A stretch of DNA of 32,260 nt from an uncultured bacterium (lineage in GTDB: Bacteria > Desulfobacterota > Binatia > HRBIN30 > CADEER01). Below the pieces are notes generated by a model. The model did no database searches. It saw nothing but the letters and a program-made list of their open reading frames with translations, and was not told the origin of the DNA. Of this stretch, positions 23,193-30,510 are shown in pieces. Position 1 is the first letter of the stretch; each line of letters begins with the position of its first letter. The position numbers were made by a program, and so were the translations under genes. Location of the stretch: NCBI GenBank assembly GCA_902826395.1, contig CADEER010000018.1, positions 28,466 to 60,725 on the forward strand, written 5' to 3'.

Positions 23193-24485
23193 ATGACCAT
23201 CACGATGAATGACCTCAACCTGATCCCTGCGCTCGCCGACGCCGTCGGCGACCTGGGATTCACCGAACCGACCCCGATCCAACAAAAAGCCATCCCGCTC
23301 ATTCTCGAAGGACGCGACCTCATCGGTTGTGCATCGACGGGAACCGGCAAGACCGCGGCCTTCCTGCTGCCACTGCTGCAGAGACTCGGCAGCAGCCGCA
23401 CCGGTGGCAGCCGCGCACTGATCCTTTCGCCCACGCGCGAGCTGGCCATGCAGATCGACGAACAGGCGCTCGCGCTCGGCTACTACCTCGGCCTCAGCGC
23501 CGTATTGGTCGTCGGTGGCGTGAAGATGGACCCGCAAGAGCGCGGCTTGAAGGCGGGCAGCGACATGATCGTCGCCACCCCCGGGCGCCTTCTCGATCAC
23601 ATGCGCTTCGATTCGGTGGATCTCCGCAATATCGAGGTCTTGGTCCTCGACGAAGCCGATCGCATGCTCGACATGGGATTTCTCCCCGACATCAAGCGCA
23701 TCCTCGCCGCGCTGCCGGCACAGCGACAGACGCTGCTGTTCTCGGCGACGATGTCGCCGCGCATTCGCGAGCTCGCTTCCGAGATCCTGCGCGATCCCGC
23801 CGAAGTGACCGTCGACCGCCAGAAGCCGGCGAGCGGCATCGAGCAGAGCGTCTACCTGGTCGACCAGGATCGCAAGGCGGCGCTGCTCACCCGGTTGCTG
23901 CGGCGTGAGGGCATGCAATCGGTGCTGGTGTTCGTGCGCCGCAAGGCCGACGCCGACCGCCTGGCGCGCGGCGTGCGGCGCGCCGGCGTCGAGGCGACGA
24001 GCATCCACGCCGACCGCTCACAGGAAGAGCGATTTGCCGCCCTCGAGGATTTCCGCACCGGCCGTTGTCCGGTGCTCGTTGCCACCGACGTCGCGGCACG
24101 AGGCCTCGACATCGACGGCATCTCGCACGTGATCAACTTCGACGTGCCGTTCTCGCCGGAAGACTACATCCACCGCAGCGGTCGTACGGCTCGCGCCGGC
24201 GCCGTGGGCGACGTCTTCACTTTCGTGTCGCCGGAAGAACGGCGGTCGCTCGCCGAGATCGAAGCCGTGCTGCAGCATCAGATCCCGCGCCGCACCGAGC
24301 CCGGCTTCGAGTCCGAAGGCGGCGGGAGCGAGCCGATCCAGCGGCGATCTTCTCCGCGCCGGCCGGCGCGCGGCCGACAGGCGGACCAGCCGCGCACGGC
24401 ACCGGCGGCAACCGGCGACGACAAGACGGCGGGCAGCGGTCGCCGCCGCCGCCGTCGCTCGCGGCCGGCCGTCAGCGCTTCCTGA
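23193..24485 (+). CDS. DEAD-box ATP-dependent RNA helicase (RhlE/RhlB type)
   Basis: The 430-residue enzyme unwinds RNA duplexes using ATP. Motifs in order are the Q motif GFTEPTPIQQ (22-31), Walker A ASTGTGKT (47-54), SPTRELA (79-85), ATPGRLLDH (128-136), DEAD (153-156), SAT (184-186), ATDVAARGLDID (297-308) and HRSGRTARAG (327-336). After about residue 365 comes a Ser/Arg/Pro-rich basic tail ending GRRRRRRSRPAVSAS, typical of RhlE-like helicases and likely RNA-binding. ATG 23193 is preferred because it opens directly before the Q-motif region; ATG 22992 would add 67 Arg-rich residues. GGAG lies 4 nt upstream. A strong hairpin follows the stop. Confidence 0.95.
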   Translation: MTITMNDLNLIPALADAVGDLGFTEPTPIQQKAIPLILEGRDLIGCASTGTGKTAAFLLPLLQRLGSSRTGGSRALILSPTRELAMQIDEQALALGYYLGLSAVLVVGGVKMDPQERGLKAGSDMIVATPGRLLDHMRFDSVDLRNIEVLVLDEADRMLDMGFLPDIKRILAALPAQRQTLLFSATMSPRIRELASEILRDPAEVTVDRQKPASGIEQSVYLVDQDRKAALLTRLLRREGMQSVLVFVRRKADADRLARGVRRAGVEATSIHADRSQEERFAALEDFRTGRCPVLVATDVAARGLDIDGISHVINFDVPFSPEDYIHRSGRTARAGAVGDVFTFVSPEERRSLAEIEAVLQHQIPRRTEPGFESEGGGSEPIQRRSSPRRPARGRQADQPRTAPAATGDDKTAGSGRRRRRRSRPAVSAS

Positions 24486-24495
24486 AGTACCCGAA

Positions 24496-24526
24496 GTACG
24501 CGAGCTGCGGCCCGCAGCTCGCGTAC
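24496..24526. terminator. 13-bp hairpin between convergent helicase and hemolysin III genes
   Basis: Arms GTACGCGAGCTGC (24496-24508) and GCAGCTCGCGTAC (24514-24526) pair perfectly with a GGCCC loop, 10 nt past the helicase stop and 41 nt past the end of the convergent gene. This is a likely bidirectional terminator. No T-tract follows. Confidence 0.7.
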
Positions 24527-24567
24527 CGCGATACGACTCCAGCTCTCGTTCTCGGCCGGTCCAGCTC

Positions 24568-25212
24568 TCAACCAGCGAGCACGACGATCGCCACGGCGGC
24601 GAAATGCGCCGCCGCCGCCAGCACGACGAGAGAGTGGAAGACTTCGTGATATCCGAAGACGTGCGGAATCGGATCGGGTCGCTGTAACGCATAAACAAGG
24701 GCGCCCAGCGAGTACACGATCCCGCCGGCGAGTAGGAGTAGAGTCGGCGTCCAACCCAGTTGCTCGCTCAGCCCCGGCATCGCAACGCCTCCGACCCAGC
24801 CCATCGCGACATAGATCGCCGCGCTCAACCACTTCGGCGCGTCTGACCACAAAACGTGCAAGACGACGCCAGCCGAAGCGACGATCCAGATCGGCAGCAG
24901 CAGGGCCGCGGCCATCGTGCCCGACACCGCTGCCATGCCGAACGGCGTGTACGTGCCCGCGATCAACATGCTGATCATCGAGTGGTCGAGGCGTGCCACC
25001 CAGCGCCGCGTCGGCACCGACCACGTGACGCGGTGATAGAGTGCACTCGTCCCCAGCAAGGCCGAGAGGCTGGCGGCGTAGATACTCACCCCGAGGAGGG
25101 CGCGCGGCGTTTGCGCCAACGCGATGAGGACGGCTCCCGCCAGTAGCGACAGATAGAATGAATAATGATGGATGACGCCGCGCAGGCGCGGCCGAGACGC
25201 CGGTTCGTTCAC
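24568..25212 (-). CDS. Hemolysin III / PAQR family membrane protein
   Basis: The 214-residue protein has about seven membrane segments. The conserved metal-site residues of the superfamily are visible: SALYHR with the early His, RLDHSMI with Asp-His, and the C-terminal GYHEVFHSLVVLAAAAHF with two His about four residues apart. These match the Ser/His/Asp/His-xxx-His zinc motif of the PAQR (adiponectin-receptor-like, YqfA/hemolysin III) superfamily, membrane proteins proposed to act as hydrolases on lipid amide or ester bonds. The bacterial role is not established, and the haemolysin name is historical. The start is GTG 25212 with no clear Shine-Dalgarno. It faces the DEAD-box helicase tail to tail across a perfect hairpin. 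Confidence 0.9.
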   Translation of the reverse strand: MNEPASRPRLRGVIHHYSFYLSLLAGAVLIALAQTPRALLGVSIYAASLSALLGTSALYHRVTWSVPTRRWVARLDHSMISMLIAGTYTPFGMAAVSGTMAAALLLPIWIVASAGVVLHVLWSDAPKWLSAAIYVAMGWVGGVAMPGLSEQLGWTPTLLLLAGGIVYSLGALVYALQRPDPIPHVFGYHEVFHSLVVLAAAAHFAAVAIVVLAG

Positions 25213-25388
25213 CCGCAGAGGACTAGCGCCGCGACGGCACTGTCGCCAAGCGCCGAAGCGTCACAGTATGGTCACACGGTCACGCGATCCGATCGCGCGG
25301 CCGGCTTCGCAGGATCGTGGCGTTATGCGGCTTCGTTCGCTACGACACGTGGGATAACCAAGTCACTCGGCATCAGGAGTCGGTACCA

Positions 25389-25970
25389 ATGACAGATGAA
25401 GCTTCGGATCGTTTGCGCGAACGGCTCGTCGCCTGGGTCGGGAAGTCGCTCAGCACGACCGGTCCGGTGGAGGCGCCCGACGAGGTCAACCTGCCGATGA
25501 TTCGGCACTGGGTGGACGCGTTCGAAGACCGCAATCCCGTCTACCTCGACGACGCAGCGGCCGCTCGTACGCGCTTCGGCGGCATCGTGGCGCCGCCGGC
25601 GATGCTCCAGACGTGGACCTTCCCGCGGCCGCGCATCGACGGCATCGCCGAGCGCGGCGGCGCGCCCGACGAGATCCCCGCCGATCATCCGATCGCCATG
25701 CTGGACGAGGCCGGCTACGTCGGCACGCTGGCGACGAACTCCGAGCTCACCTTCGAGCGCTACCTTCGACCGGGCGATCGGCTGGTGTCGGACATCGTGC
25801 TCGAGTCGATCTCGCCCTTGAAGAAGACTTCGCTCGGCCGCGGCTACTTCGTCACCTGGACGATGAAGTACACCGACCAGCGCGGTGAATGCGTCGGACG
25901 GCAGATGTTCCGCATCTTCAAGTTCGATCCGTCCACGATCGACCCGGCCGTCTTTGCAGGTGGCGCATGA
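25389..25970 (+). CDS. MaoC-like hotdog dehydratase subunit lacking the catalytic His (ChsH2-like N-domain)
   Basis: This 193-residue hotdog protein is of the MaoC N-terminal / FAS1 dehydratase-like type. The opening DEVNLPMIRHWVDAFEDRNP, then VYLDDAAAARTRFGGIVAPP and AMLQTWTF, is the pattern of the ChsH2-type hydratase domain. In the R-hydratase consensus the Asp and His lie in DxNPxH; here it reads DRNPVY, so His is replaced by Tyr and this chain is probably non-catalytic. CAGGAG is 9 nt before ATG 25389. Its stop overlaps the next start (ATGA), so the two MaoC chains are translationally coupled and probably form a heteromer. The acyl-CoA substrate is unknown. No DUF35 domain is attached, unlike mycobacterial ChsH2. 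Confidence 0.88.
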   Translation: MTDEASDRLRERLVAWVGKSLSTTGPVEAPDEVNLPMIRHWVDAFEDRNPVYLDDAAAARTRFGGIVAPPAMLQTWTFPRPRIDGIAERGGAPDEIPADHPIAMLDEAGYVGTLATNSELTFERYLRPGDRLVSDIVLESISPLKKTSLGRGYFVTWTMKYTDQRGECVGRQMFRIFKFDPSTIDPAVFAGGA

Positions 25971-26392
25971 GCCGCGGCGACGAAATTGCCGTCGGCGACT
26001 CGCTGCCGCCGCTCGATCTCGACGTGACGCCGTCTCGCGTCGTCGCGACCGCGATCGCCTCGCGCGACTTCATGCCGGCGCACCACGATCCGGAGTTCGC
26101 CCGCGCGCAGGGAGCCCCCGATATCTTTCTCAACATCCTCTCCACCAACGGCTACGTCTCGCGCTTCGTCACCGACTGGGCCGGGCCACAGGTCATGATC
26201 CGGCAGATCTCGATTCGCCTCGGCGTGCCTGCCGTGCCGCGCAAGGTGCTGCGCTTCACCGGCGAGGTGACGCGAGTCACCGACGAACCGGAAGAGCGGC
26301 TGATCGAGCTCGCCATCCGCGTCGCCAACGACCTCGGCGACCACGCGACGGGATCGGTCGTGTTGTCGCTGCCGCGGGGCGATGCCCGCTGA
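25967..26392 (+). CDS. MaoC-like enoyl-CoA hydratase, catalytic partner (ChsH1-like)
   Basis: The 141-residue hotdog protein starts at ATG 25967, overlapping the TGA of the upstream gene by the ATGA arrangement. The segment ATAIASRDFMPAHHDPEFAR then QGAPDIFLNILSTNGYVSRF resembles ChsH1-type single-domain hydratases. Asp and His in DFMPAHHD stand where the hydratase catalytic pair is expected (D-x-x-P-x-H). It therefore appears to be the active member of a split MaoC pair, the neighbour being the His-less one. It would add water to a trans-2-enoyl-CoA. In mycobacteria an equivalent pair works on steroid side-chain CoA thioesters; that substrate is only an inference here. It is convergent with the P450 gene, 10 bp away. 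Confidence 0.88.
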   Translation: MSRGDEIAVGDSLPPLDLDVTPSRVVATAIASRDFMPAHHDPEFARAQGAPDIFLNILSTNGYVSRFVTDWAGPQVMIRQISIRLGVPAVPRKVLRFTGEVTRVTDEPEERLIELAIRVANDLGDHATGSVVLSLPRGDAR

Positions 26393-26402
26393 GGGCGTTG
26401 GG

Positions 26403-27632
26403 TTACGCCCGACCGAAACGGACGAGCAAGTGGCGCAGGCCGGTGTGCTTGTTGCTGCGCGTCCACTCCGGCGGCGCGACGAGATCCAGATCGGCACAGC
26501 GGGCGAGTAGCTCGCCGAACACGACTTTCATCTCGAGGCGCGCGAGGTTGGCGCCGAGACAATGGTGGATTCCGTGGCCGAAGCCGATGTGCGGATTCGG
26601 CTGGCGGCGGATGTCGAACGTCATCGCGTCGGCGAACACCAGCTCGTCGCGATTGGCCGATGCTTCCCAGAACACCACCTTGTCACCGGCGCGGATCTTC
26701 TCGCCGCGCAGCTCGGTGTCGCGCGTCGCCGTGCGACGGTTGTAGGCGGAGGGGCTGCTCCAGCGCACCATCTCCTCGATGGCGCTCGGCAACAGCGAGG
26801 CGTCCGCGGCTAGCGCGCGGCGCTGCGCCGGGTGGCGGATGAGCTCCAGCAGGCCGCCGGCGATCGCGTTGCGCGTCGTATCCGCGCCCGCGGCGAAGAG
26901 CAGGAAGAAGAACGACAGCAGCTCGCCCTCGGTGAGCCGCGCCGGATCTTCGTCGACCAGCTCGGCCTGTGCGACCAGAGAGAGCATGTCGTCGCGCGGC
27001 GCCGCGCGCTTGCCGGCGATCAGCTCGCTGCCGTAGGCCGCGAGCTCGGCCCAGGCGCGGCGTGTCTCGTCGGTCTCCTCGAAGGCGTCGCGATCGCGAA
27101 AGTCGAAGACGTGATCGATCCATTCGAAGAGCCGGTGGCGATCCTCCTCGGGCGTGCCGAGCAGGATGCTGATCGCCTGCAGCGGCAGCTCGGCGGCGAC
27201 CTCGCCGACGAAATCGCATTCGCCTCGCGCAAGGGCTTGCTCGATCAAGACCGATGCGCGGCGTCGCAGCTCGCCCTCGAGCTGCCCGATCACGCGCGGC
27301 GTCAGTCCGTGGCTGACGAGGCGGCGAACCCGCTGGTGGCGCGGGTCGTCCATCATATTCAACGCCAAGCCCGCCATTTGGTTGTCGGGCAAGATCGTGC
27401 CGCCCTGTGGCCGATTGCCGCCGCCCACCGACGAGTACGTGTCGGGGTCGCGCATCACCAGCAGCGACTCGGCGTGCGTCGCCACCGACCAGAAGCCGAC
27501 GCCGTCCGGCGTGTGGGTTGTCGGCGGATGCCACCATACCGGCGCCGCGCGCCGGTGCTCGGAGAAGACGTCGTGCGGGAAGCCCTTCTCGTACAGCGCC
27601 AGATCGGCGAGGTCGTAATCGATCAGAGGCAC
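26403..27632 (-). CDS. Cytochrome P450 (CYP125/142-like bacterial class)
   Basis: The 409-residue soluble bacterial P450 is a heme monooxygenase. Landmarks are the I-helix AGADTTRN (248-255) with the oxygen-activation Asp-Thr, ExxR at Glu287-Arg290, and the heme-binding loop FGHGIHHCLG with axial Cys358. The ANLARLEMK segment follows. The C-helix WxxxR region is replaced by DDPRHQRVRRLVSHGLTP, as in the mycobacterial CYP125/142/124 group. The TTRN after the I-helix Thr also fits that group, many of which hydroxylate steroid or branched-chain termini. It needs a ferredoxin and reductase not present here. The start is GTG 27632. It is the second gene after a cNMP-binding protein, 24 bp apart, so co-transcription is likely. 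Confidence 0.93.
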   Translation of the reverse strand: MPLIDYDLADLALYEKGFPHDVFSEHRRAAPVWWHPPTTHTPDGVGFWSVATHAESLLVMRDPDTYSSVGGGNRPQGGTILPDNQMAGLALNMMDDPRHQRVRRLVSHGLTPRVIGQLEGELRRRASVLIEQALARGECDFVGEVAAELPLQAISILLGTPEEDRHRLFEWIDHVFDFRDRDAFEETDETRRAWAELAAYGSELIAGKRAAPRDDMLSLVAQAELVDEDPARLTEGELLSFFFLLFAAGADTTRNAIAGGLLELIRHPAQRRALAADASLLPSAIEEMVRWSSPSAYNRRTATRDTELRGEKIRAGDKVVFWEASANRDELVFADAMTFDIRRQPNPHIGFGHGIHHCLGANLARLEMKVVFGELLARCADLDLVAPPEWTRSNKHTGLRHLLVRFGRA

Positions 27633-27656
27633 GTCGAGAGATGGGGCACTCGGGGG

Positions 27657-28130
27657 CTAGCCCATGATGTAGTTGATCAGATGCGCGTGCTGGGAGTTCA
27701 TGTTGCTCACCACCTGGTGCACTGATCGGAGAATCGCGCGCATCACGCGGTAGGTCAGCAGCGGGTCGGTGTCGAGCAGCGACTCGAGGTTGGACCGCCG
27801 CAGCGAAACGACCGTCGTCTTCCCAGCGGCGCGCACGGTGGCGGTGCGCTCCATGTCCTGCAGAAAAGCCAGCTCCCCGGTGATGTCGCCGGGATGCAGA
27901 CGAACGACCGTCGACCACTCGCCGCTCTGGGCCGACGGTAGCCCGACCTCGAGCGCGCCGGTGACGACGACGAAGAGCCGATCGTCCCGATCCCCGCGTT
28001 TGATCAGCACCTCGCCGTCGGCCAGGTCGTGCAGTTCCGCCACGGCGGCGAGCGTCCGAACCTGCTCGTCGCTCAGCTCCGCCGCCAGCGCAGACGCCCC
28101 GATCCTGCCCGCATTGTCTTTGTCCAGCAT
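27657..28130 (-). CDS. Stand-alone cyclic-nucleotide-binding domain protein
   Basis: This 157-residue protein consists of one CRP-type cNMP-binding fold with no helix-turn-helix, kinase or channel part. ADGEVLIKRGDRDDRLFVVV (38-57) is the first beta-roll. The phosphate-binding cassette is GELAFL (85-90) and MERTATVRA (93-101), with Arg95 in the place that contacts the cyclic phosphate. A C-terminal helix (NLESLLDTDPLLTYRVMRAI, about 114-133) and tail HLINYIMG follow. It may sense cAMP or cGMP, or the domain may be used only as a fold. GGAGAG is about 6 nt before ATG 28130, which is preferred over the longer Arg-rich frame to 28415. It heads a two-gene operon with the P450 gene. Confidence 0.9.
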   Translation of the reverse strand: MLDKDNAGRIGASALAAELSDEQVRTLAAVAELHDLADGEVLIKRGDRDDRLFVVVTGALEVGLPSAQSGEWSTVVRLHPGDITGELAFLQDMERTATVRAAGKTTVVSLRRSNLESLLDTDPLLTYRVMRAILRSVHQVVSNMNSQHAHLINYIMG

Positions 28131-28216
28131 GTGTCTCTCCGCTTCAGGTTGAGCCCAGCGAGCGGAGAGTAATGCAAACGTCGACCGCTGGGAACGCACC
28201 CATCGGGGTGTGTCGC

Positions 28217-28630
28217 TCAGCGCGGCTTCAGCAGGACCACGGGGATGTCGCGCGGCGACTTGGCCTCGTACTTGTCGTAGTCCGGCCACTGCGCGGTCAT
28301 CACCGGCCAGACGCGGCGCTTCTCCTCCGGCGTCGCGGTGACAGCAGTAACCGGAATGACGCGGTCCCAGACCTGGATGTCGACATCGGGATGGGCGAGC
28401 AGGTTCTCGTACCATCCCGGGTTCTCGGGTGCTCCGCCCTTCGACGCTACCAGCACGTAGTCGTCCCCGGCGCGGCCGTAGATGAGCGGCACCTTGTGCA
28501 CTTTGCCGGAACGGCGGCCGCGCGCGTGCAGAATGAGGCAGCTCGTGTCGTTCCAGTCGTGACCGACGGCGCCGCCGGTCTCCTCGTACTTGCGAACGTG
28601 ATCGTCTCCGAAAAGGCTGAAGTCAGGCAT
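28217..28630 (-). CDS. Deazaflavin (F420)-dependent nitroreductase-family protein, DDN type
   Basis: This 137-residue split-barrel protein is of the DDN/AclJ family, small enzymes that use reduced coenzyme F420 to reduce substrates. The family signature is seen as LILHARGRRSGKVHKVPLIY and VLVASKGGAPENPGWYENLL, then AHPDVDIQV. The C-terminal EEKRRVWPVMTAQWPDYDKY includes the usual Trp/Tyr of the active site. The physiological substrate cannot be told from sequence. It has a weak Shine-Dalgarno at ATG 28630. It is 86 bp upstream of the cNMP-binding gene and on the same strand. With the luciferase-like gene at 14326-15204, it indicates that the organism makes F420. Confidence 0.92.
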   Translation of the reverse strand: MPDFSLFGDDHVRKYEETGGAVGHDWNDTSCLILHARGRRSGKVHKVPLIYGRAGDDYVLVASKGGAPENPGWYENLLAHPDVDIQVWDRVIPVTAVTATPEEKRRVWPVMTAQWPDYDKYEAKSPRDIPVVLLKPR

Positions 28631-28688
28631 TGCGAAACTCTGGCACAGTGATCGCCACTTGGCGATCGCGCCGGCAGATCTGTCGGTC

Positions 28689-30386
28689 TCAATCGCGACG
28701 CATCTCCGGCACGAGGCTGAGCACGCCTTCGGCCACGTTTGCTGCGAGGAGGCGATTGCCCTCGACCGTCAAATGACCGAAGTCGCCGGCGAAGAGATCG
28801 GTGAAGATCTCCGTGTAGGGGCGGCCGAGCAGCGTGTCCTTGAAGGCGCGCTCGTTATCGACAAAGACGACACCGTACGGTGATGCCTCGATCAGTCTCT
28901 GCAGAGTTTCCAGTGGTCGCATCGGATACTGAACGGCCACCAGCGGCACGCCGCGCGACGCGAGGAGTCTGTGCAGCTCGAGATAGTTGGTCGCAGTAGT
29001 CGGATTGGTGCCGCTGCGCAGCAACTCCTCTACGGCGCGATGGTGCTTCTCGGCGCGATCCGCGTCGCCGTCCTGCAAGGCGAGAACCGCGAGCTGACCA
29101 TGGGCGCGGATACGCACGCGCGCGCTGACTTCGTCATCGGCCTCGGCGAGACCTTGCAGCCCCTTCGCCGCGTCCTGCGTGGCACCGCGGGCGATCTGTT
29201 CCCAACTCTGTTTCAGATGCAGGCCGCGCAGTCCCTCGTCGAGCTCGCTTCTGGCGCGCCGGAACCATAGCTCTTGCGAAGTCGGCTCAACCGTCGGGTC
29301 GGGGCTTTCGGGTCGAGGCGCCGCGGCTGCGACCGCGGCGAGCTCCGGCGATCCGATGAGCAGGTCGCCGGCCAGCAGGTAGACCAGCCGCGGATTGGCT
29401 GCCACGGCCGCTTCGTAGCTGCGCCGGGCTTCCTCGGGCGATTCCATGATCTCCAGCACGCGGCCGTGGACCACCCAAGCGACCGTGTTGCGCGGATCGA
29501 TCTCGGTCGACCGTCTCGAGTAGTACTCGGCGCCGGCGGTATCGCGACGGCGAAACGCGATCACGGCGCGCGCCGCCAGGGCGTCGGAGCTTTGCGGCAT
29601 TCGCGACGCCACCCAGTCGAGCACGCCGACGAACGGATTCTCGACGCCGAACGCGTACCCAACCACCACCGGCGCGTCGACTTCGAATGCTTTCACGTAG
29701 GCGGCGGCCGCAGCTTCGATCTGGTTCTGCGCGACGCGCGCCTCGGCGAGGGCGATATGACCGCGCGGATCGCGCGGCGCCAACTGTTGCACCTGCGCCG
29801 CGAGCTCGGCCGTCGTATCTGGCCGGTGCTGCAGTGCTGCCTCGGCGCGCACCAACAAGTCCTCGATCTGATCCTCGACGGGTGGCGGGCGATAGGAGTG
29901 GTAGAGCATCTCGAAGAGCTTCCAGACCCGCAGCGAGCTGCCGGTCTGGAACACCGGGTCGATCAGATGGCCGTCGTTGACGCCCATCATCGTGACGACG
30001 ATGTCGGGGTCGTCGCGTTCGAGCATTTCCGGCAGCCTGGCGACGATGACGTCGGTGGTGGTGCCCGGCCGGCCGCCGTTAATCACCTCGAACCGCGCCT
30101 TGCCGCCCGCCTTTTCATTGAGGATCTCCTCGAGCTGCTGAGGATAGGACTTTTCGCCGGCATCGATACCGGCGGTTGTCGACTCGCCGAGGCAGAGTAT
30201 GCGGTAGACGCCGTCAGCGCTCACCGTTCCGCCGCCCTCGATGCTGCGTTCCGGCTCATAGAGCAGACCGCCGAGGCGCAGCAGCAACTCGATCAACGCC
30301 AGGGCGACGATGATCCCGGCGGCGGCGAGCAGAATGCGGCCGCCCCAGCGTCGCACCAATCCGATCAACGGCGTCGCTTCCGCCAC
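28689..30386 (-). CDS. Membrane-anchored SGNH/GDSL hydrolase with large TPR-like insert
   Basis: The 565-residue protein has an N-terminal membrane anchor (IIVALALIELLLRLGGLL, about 25-42). The SGNH blocks follow: CLGESTTAG with nucleophile Ser69, GGRPGTT with its oxyanion Gly (104-110), MGVNDG with Asn137, and the late DFGHLTVEGN with Asp535 and His538. Between block III and block V lie about 390 residues. Much of it reads as TPR-like helical repeats (HIALAEARVAQNQIEAAAAA; ALAARAVIAFRRRDTAGAEY; SPEEARRSYEAAVAANPRLV). The active site is therefore split by a protein-interaction region. Such enzymes de-acylate polysaccharide or cell-wall polymers; the substrate here is unknown. The start is GTG 30386 with GGGGA upstream. 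Confidence 0.88.
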   Translation of the reverse strand: MAEATPLIGLVRRWGGRILLAAAGIIVALALIELLLRLGGLLYEPERSIEGGGTVSADGVYRILCLGESTTAGIDAGEKSYPQQLEEILNEKAGGKARFEVINGGRPGTTTDVIVARLPEMLERDDPDIVVTMMGVNDGHLIDPVFQTGSSLRVWKLFEMLYHSYRPPPVEDQIEDLLVRAEAALQHRPDTTAELAAQVQQLAPRDPRGHIALAEARVAQNQIEAAAAAYVKAFEVDAPVVVGYAFGVENPFVGVLDWVASRMPQSSDALAARAVIAFRRRDTAGAEYYSRRSTEIDPRNTVAWVVHGRVLEIMESPEEARRSYEAAVAANPRLVYLLAGDLLIGSPELAAVAAAAPRPESPDPTVEPTSQELWFRRARSELDEGLRGLHLKQSWEQIARGATQDAAKGLQGLAEADDEVSARVRIRAHGQLAVLALQDGDADRAEKHHRAVEELLRSGTNPTTATNYLELHRLLASRGVPLVAVQYPMRPLETLQRLIEASPYGVVFVDNERAFKDTLLGRPYTEIFTDLFAGDFGHLTVEGNRLLAANVAEGVLSLVPEMRRD

Positions 30387-30510
30387 CGCTCTTCCCCAAC
30401 CGTCGTCAAATGCGGCGACGCTCCCATCGGGTCAGCAACCTGTCAAGGCGAATGACCCGTATCGATGCGGCACGCTCGACGCAGCGGCGGCTTTGTGCGA
30501 AGGGGCTGGC

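Noticed and set aside
26832-27725. Plus-strand open frame of 297 codons
   Set aside because: Antisense of the P450 gene, which has intact I-helix, ExxR and heme motifs.
29274-30455. Plus-strand open frame of 393 codons
   Set aside because: Antisense of the SGNH hydrolase; Arg/Asp/His-rich shadow with no domain signature.
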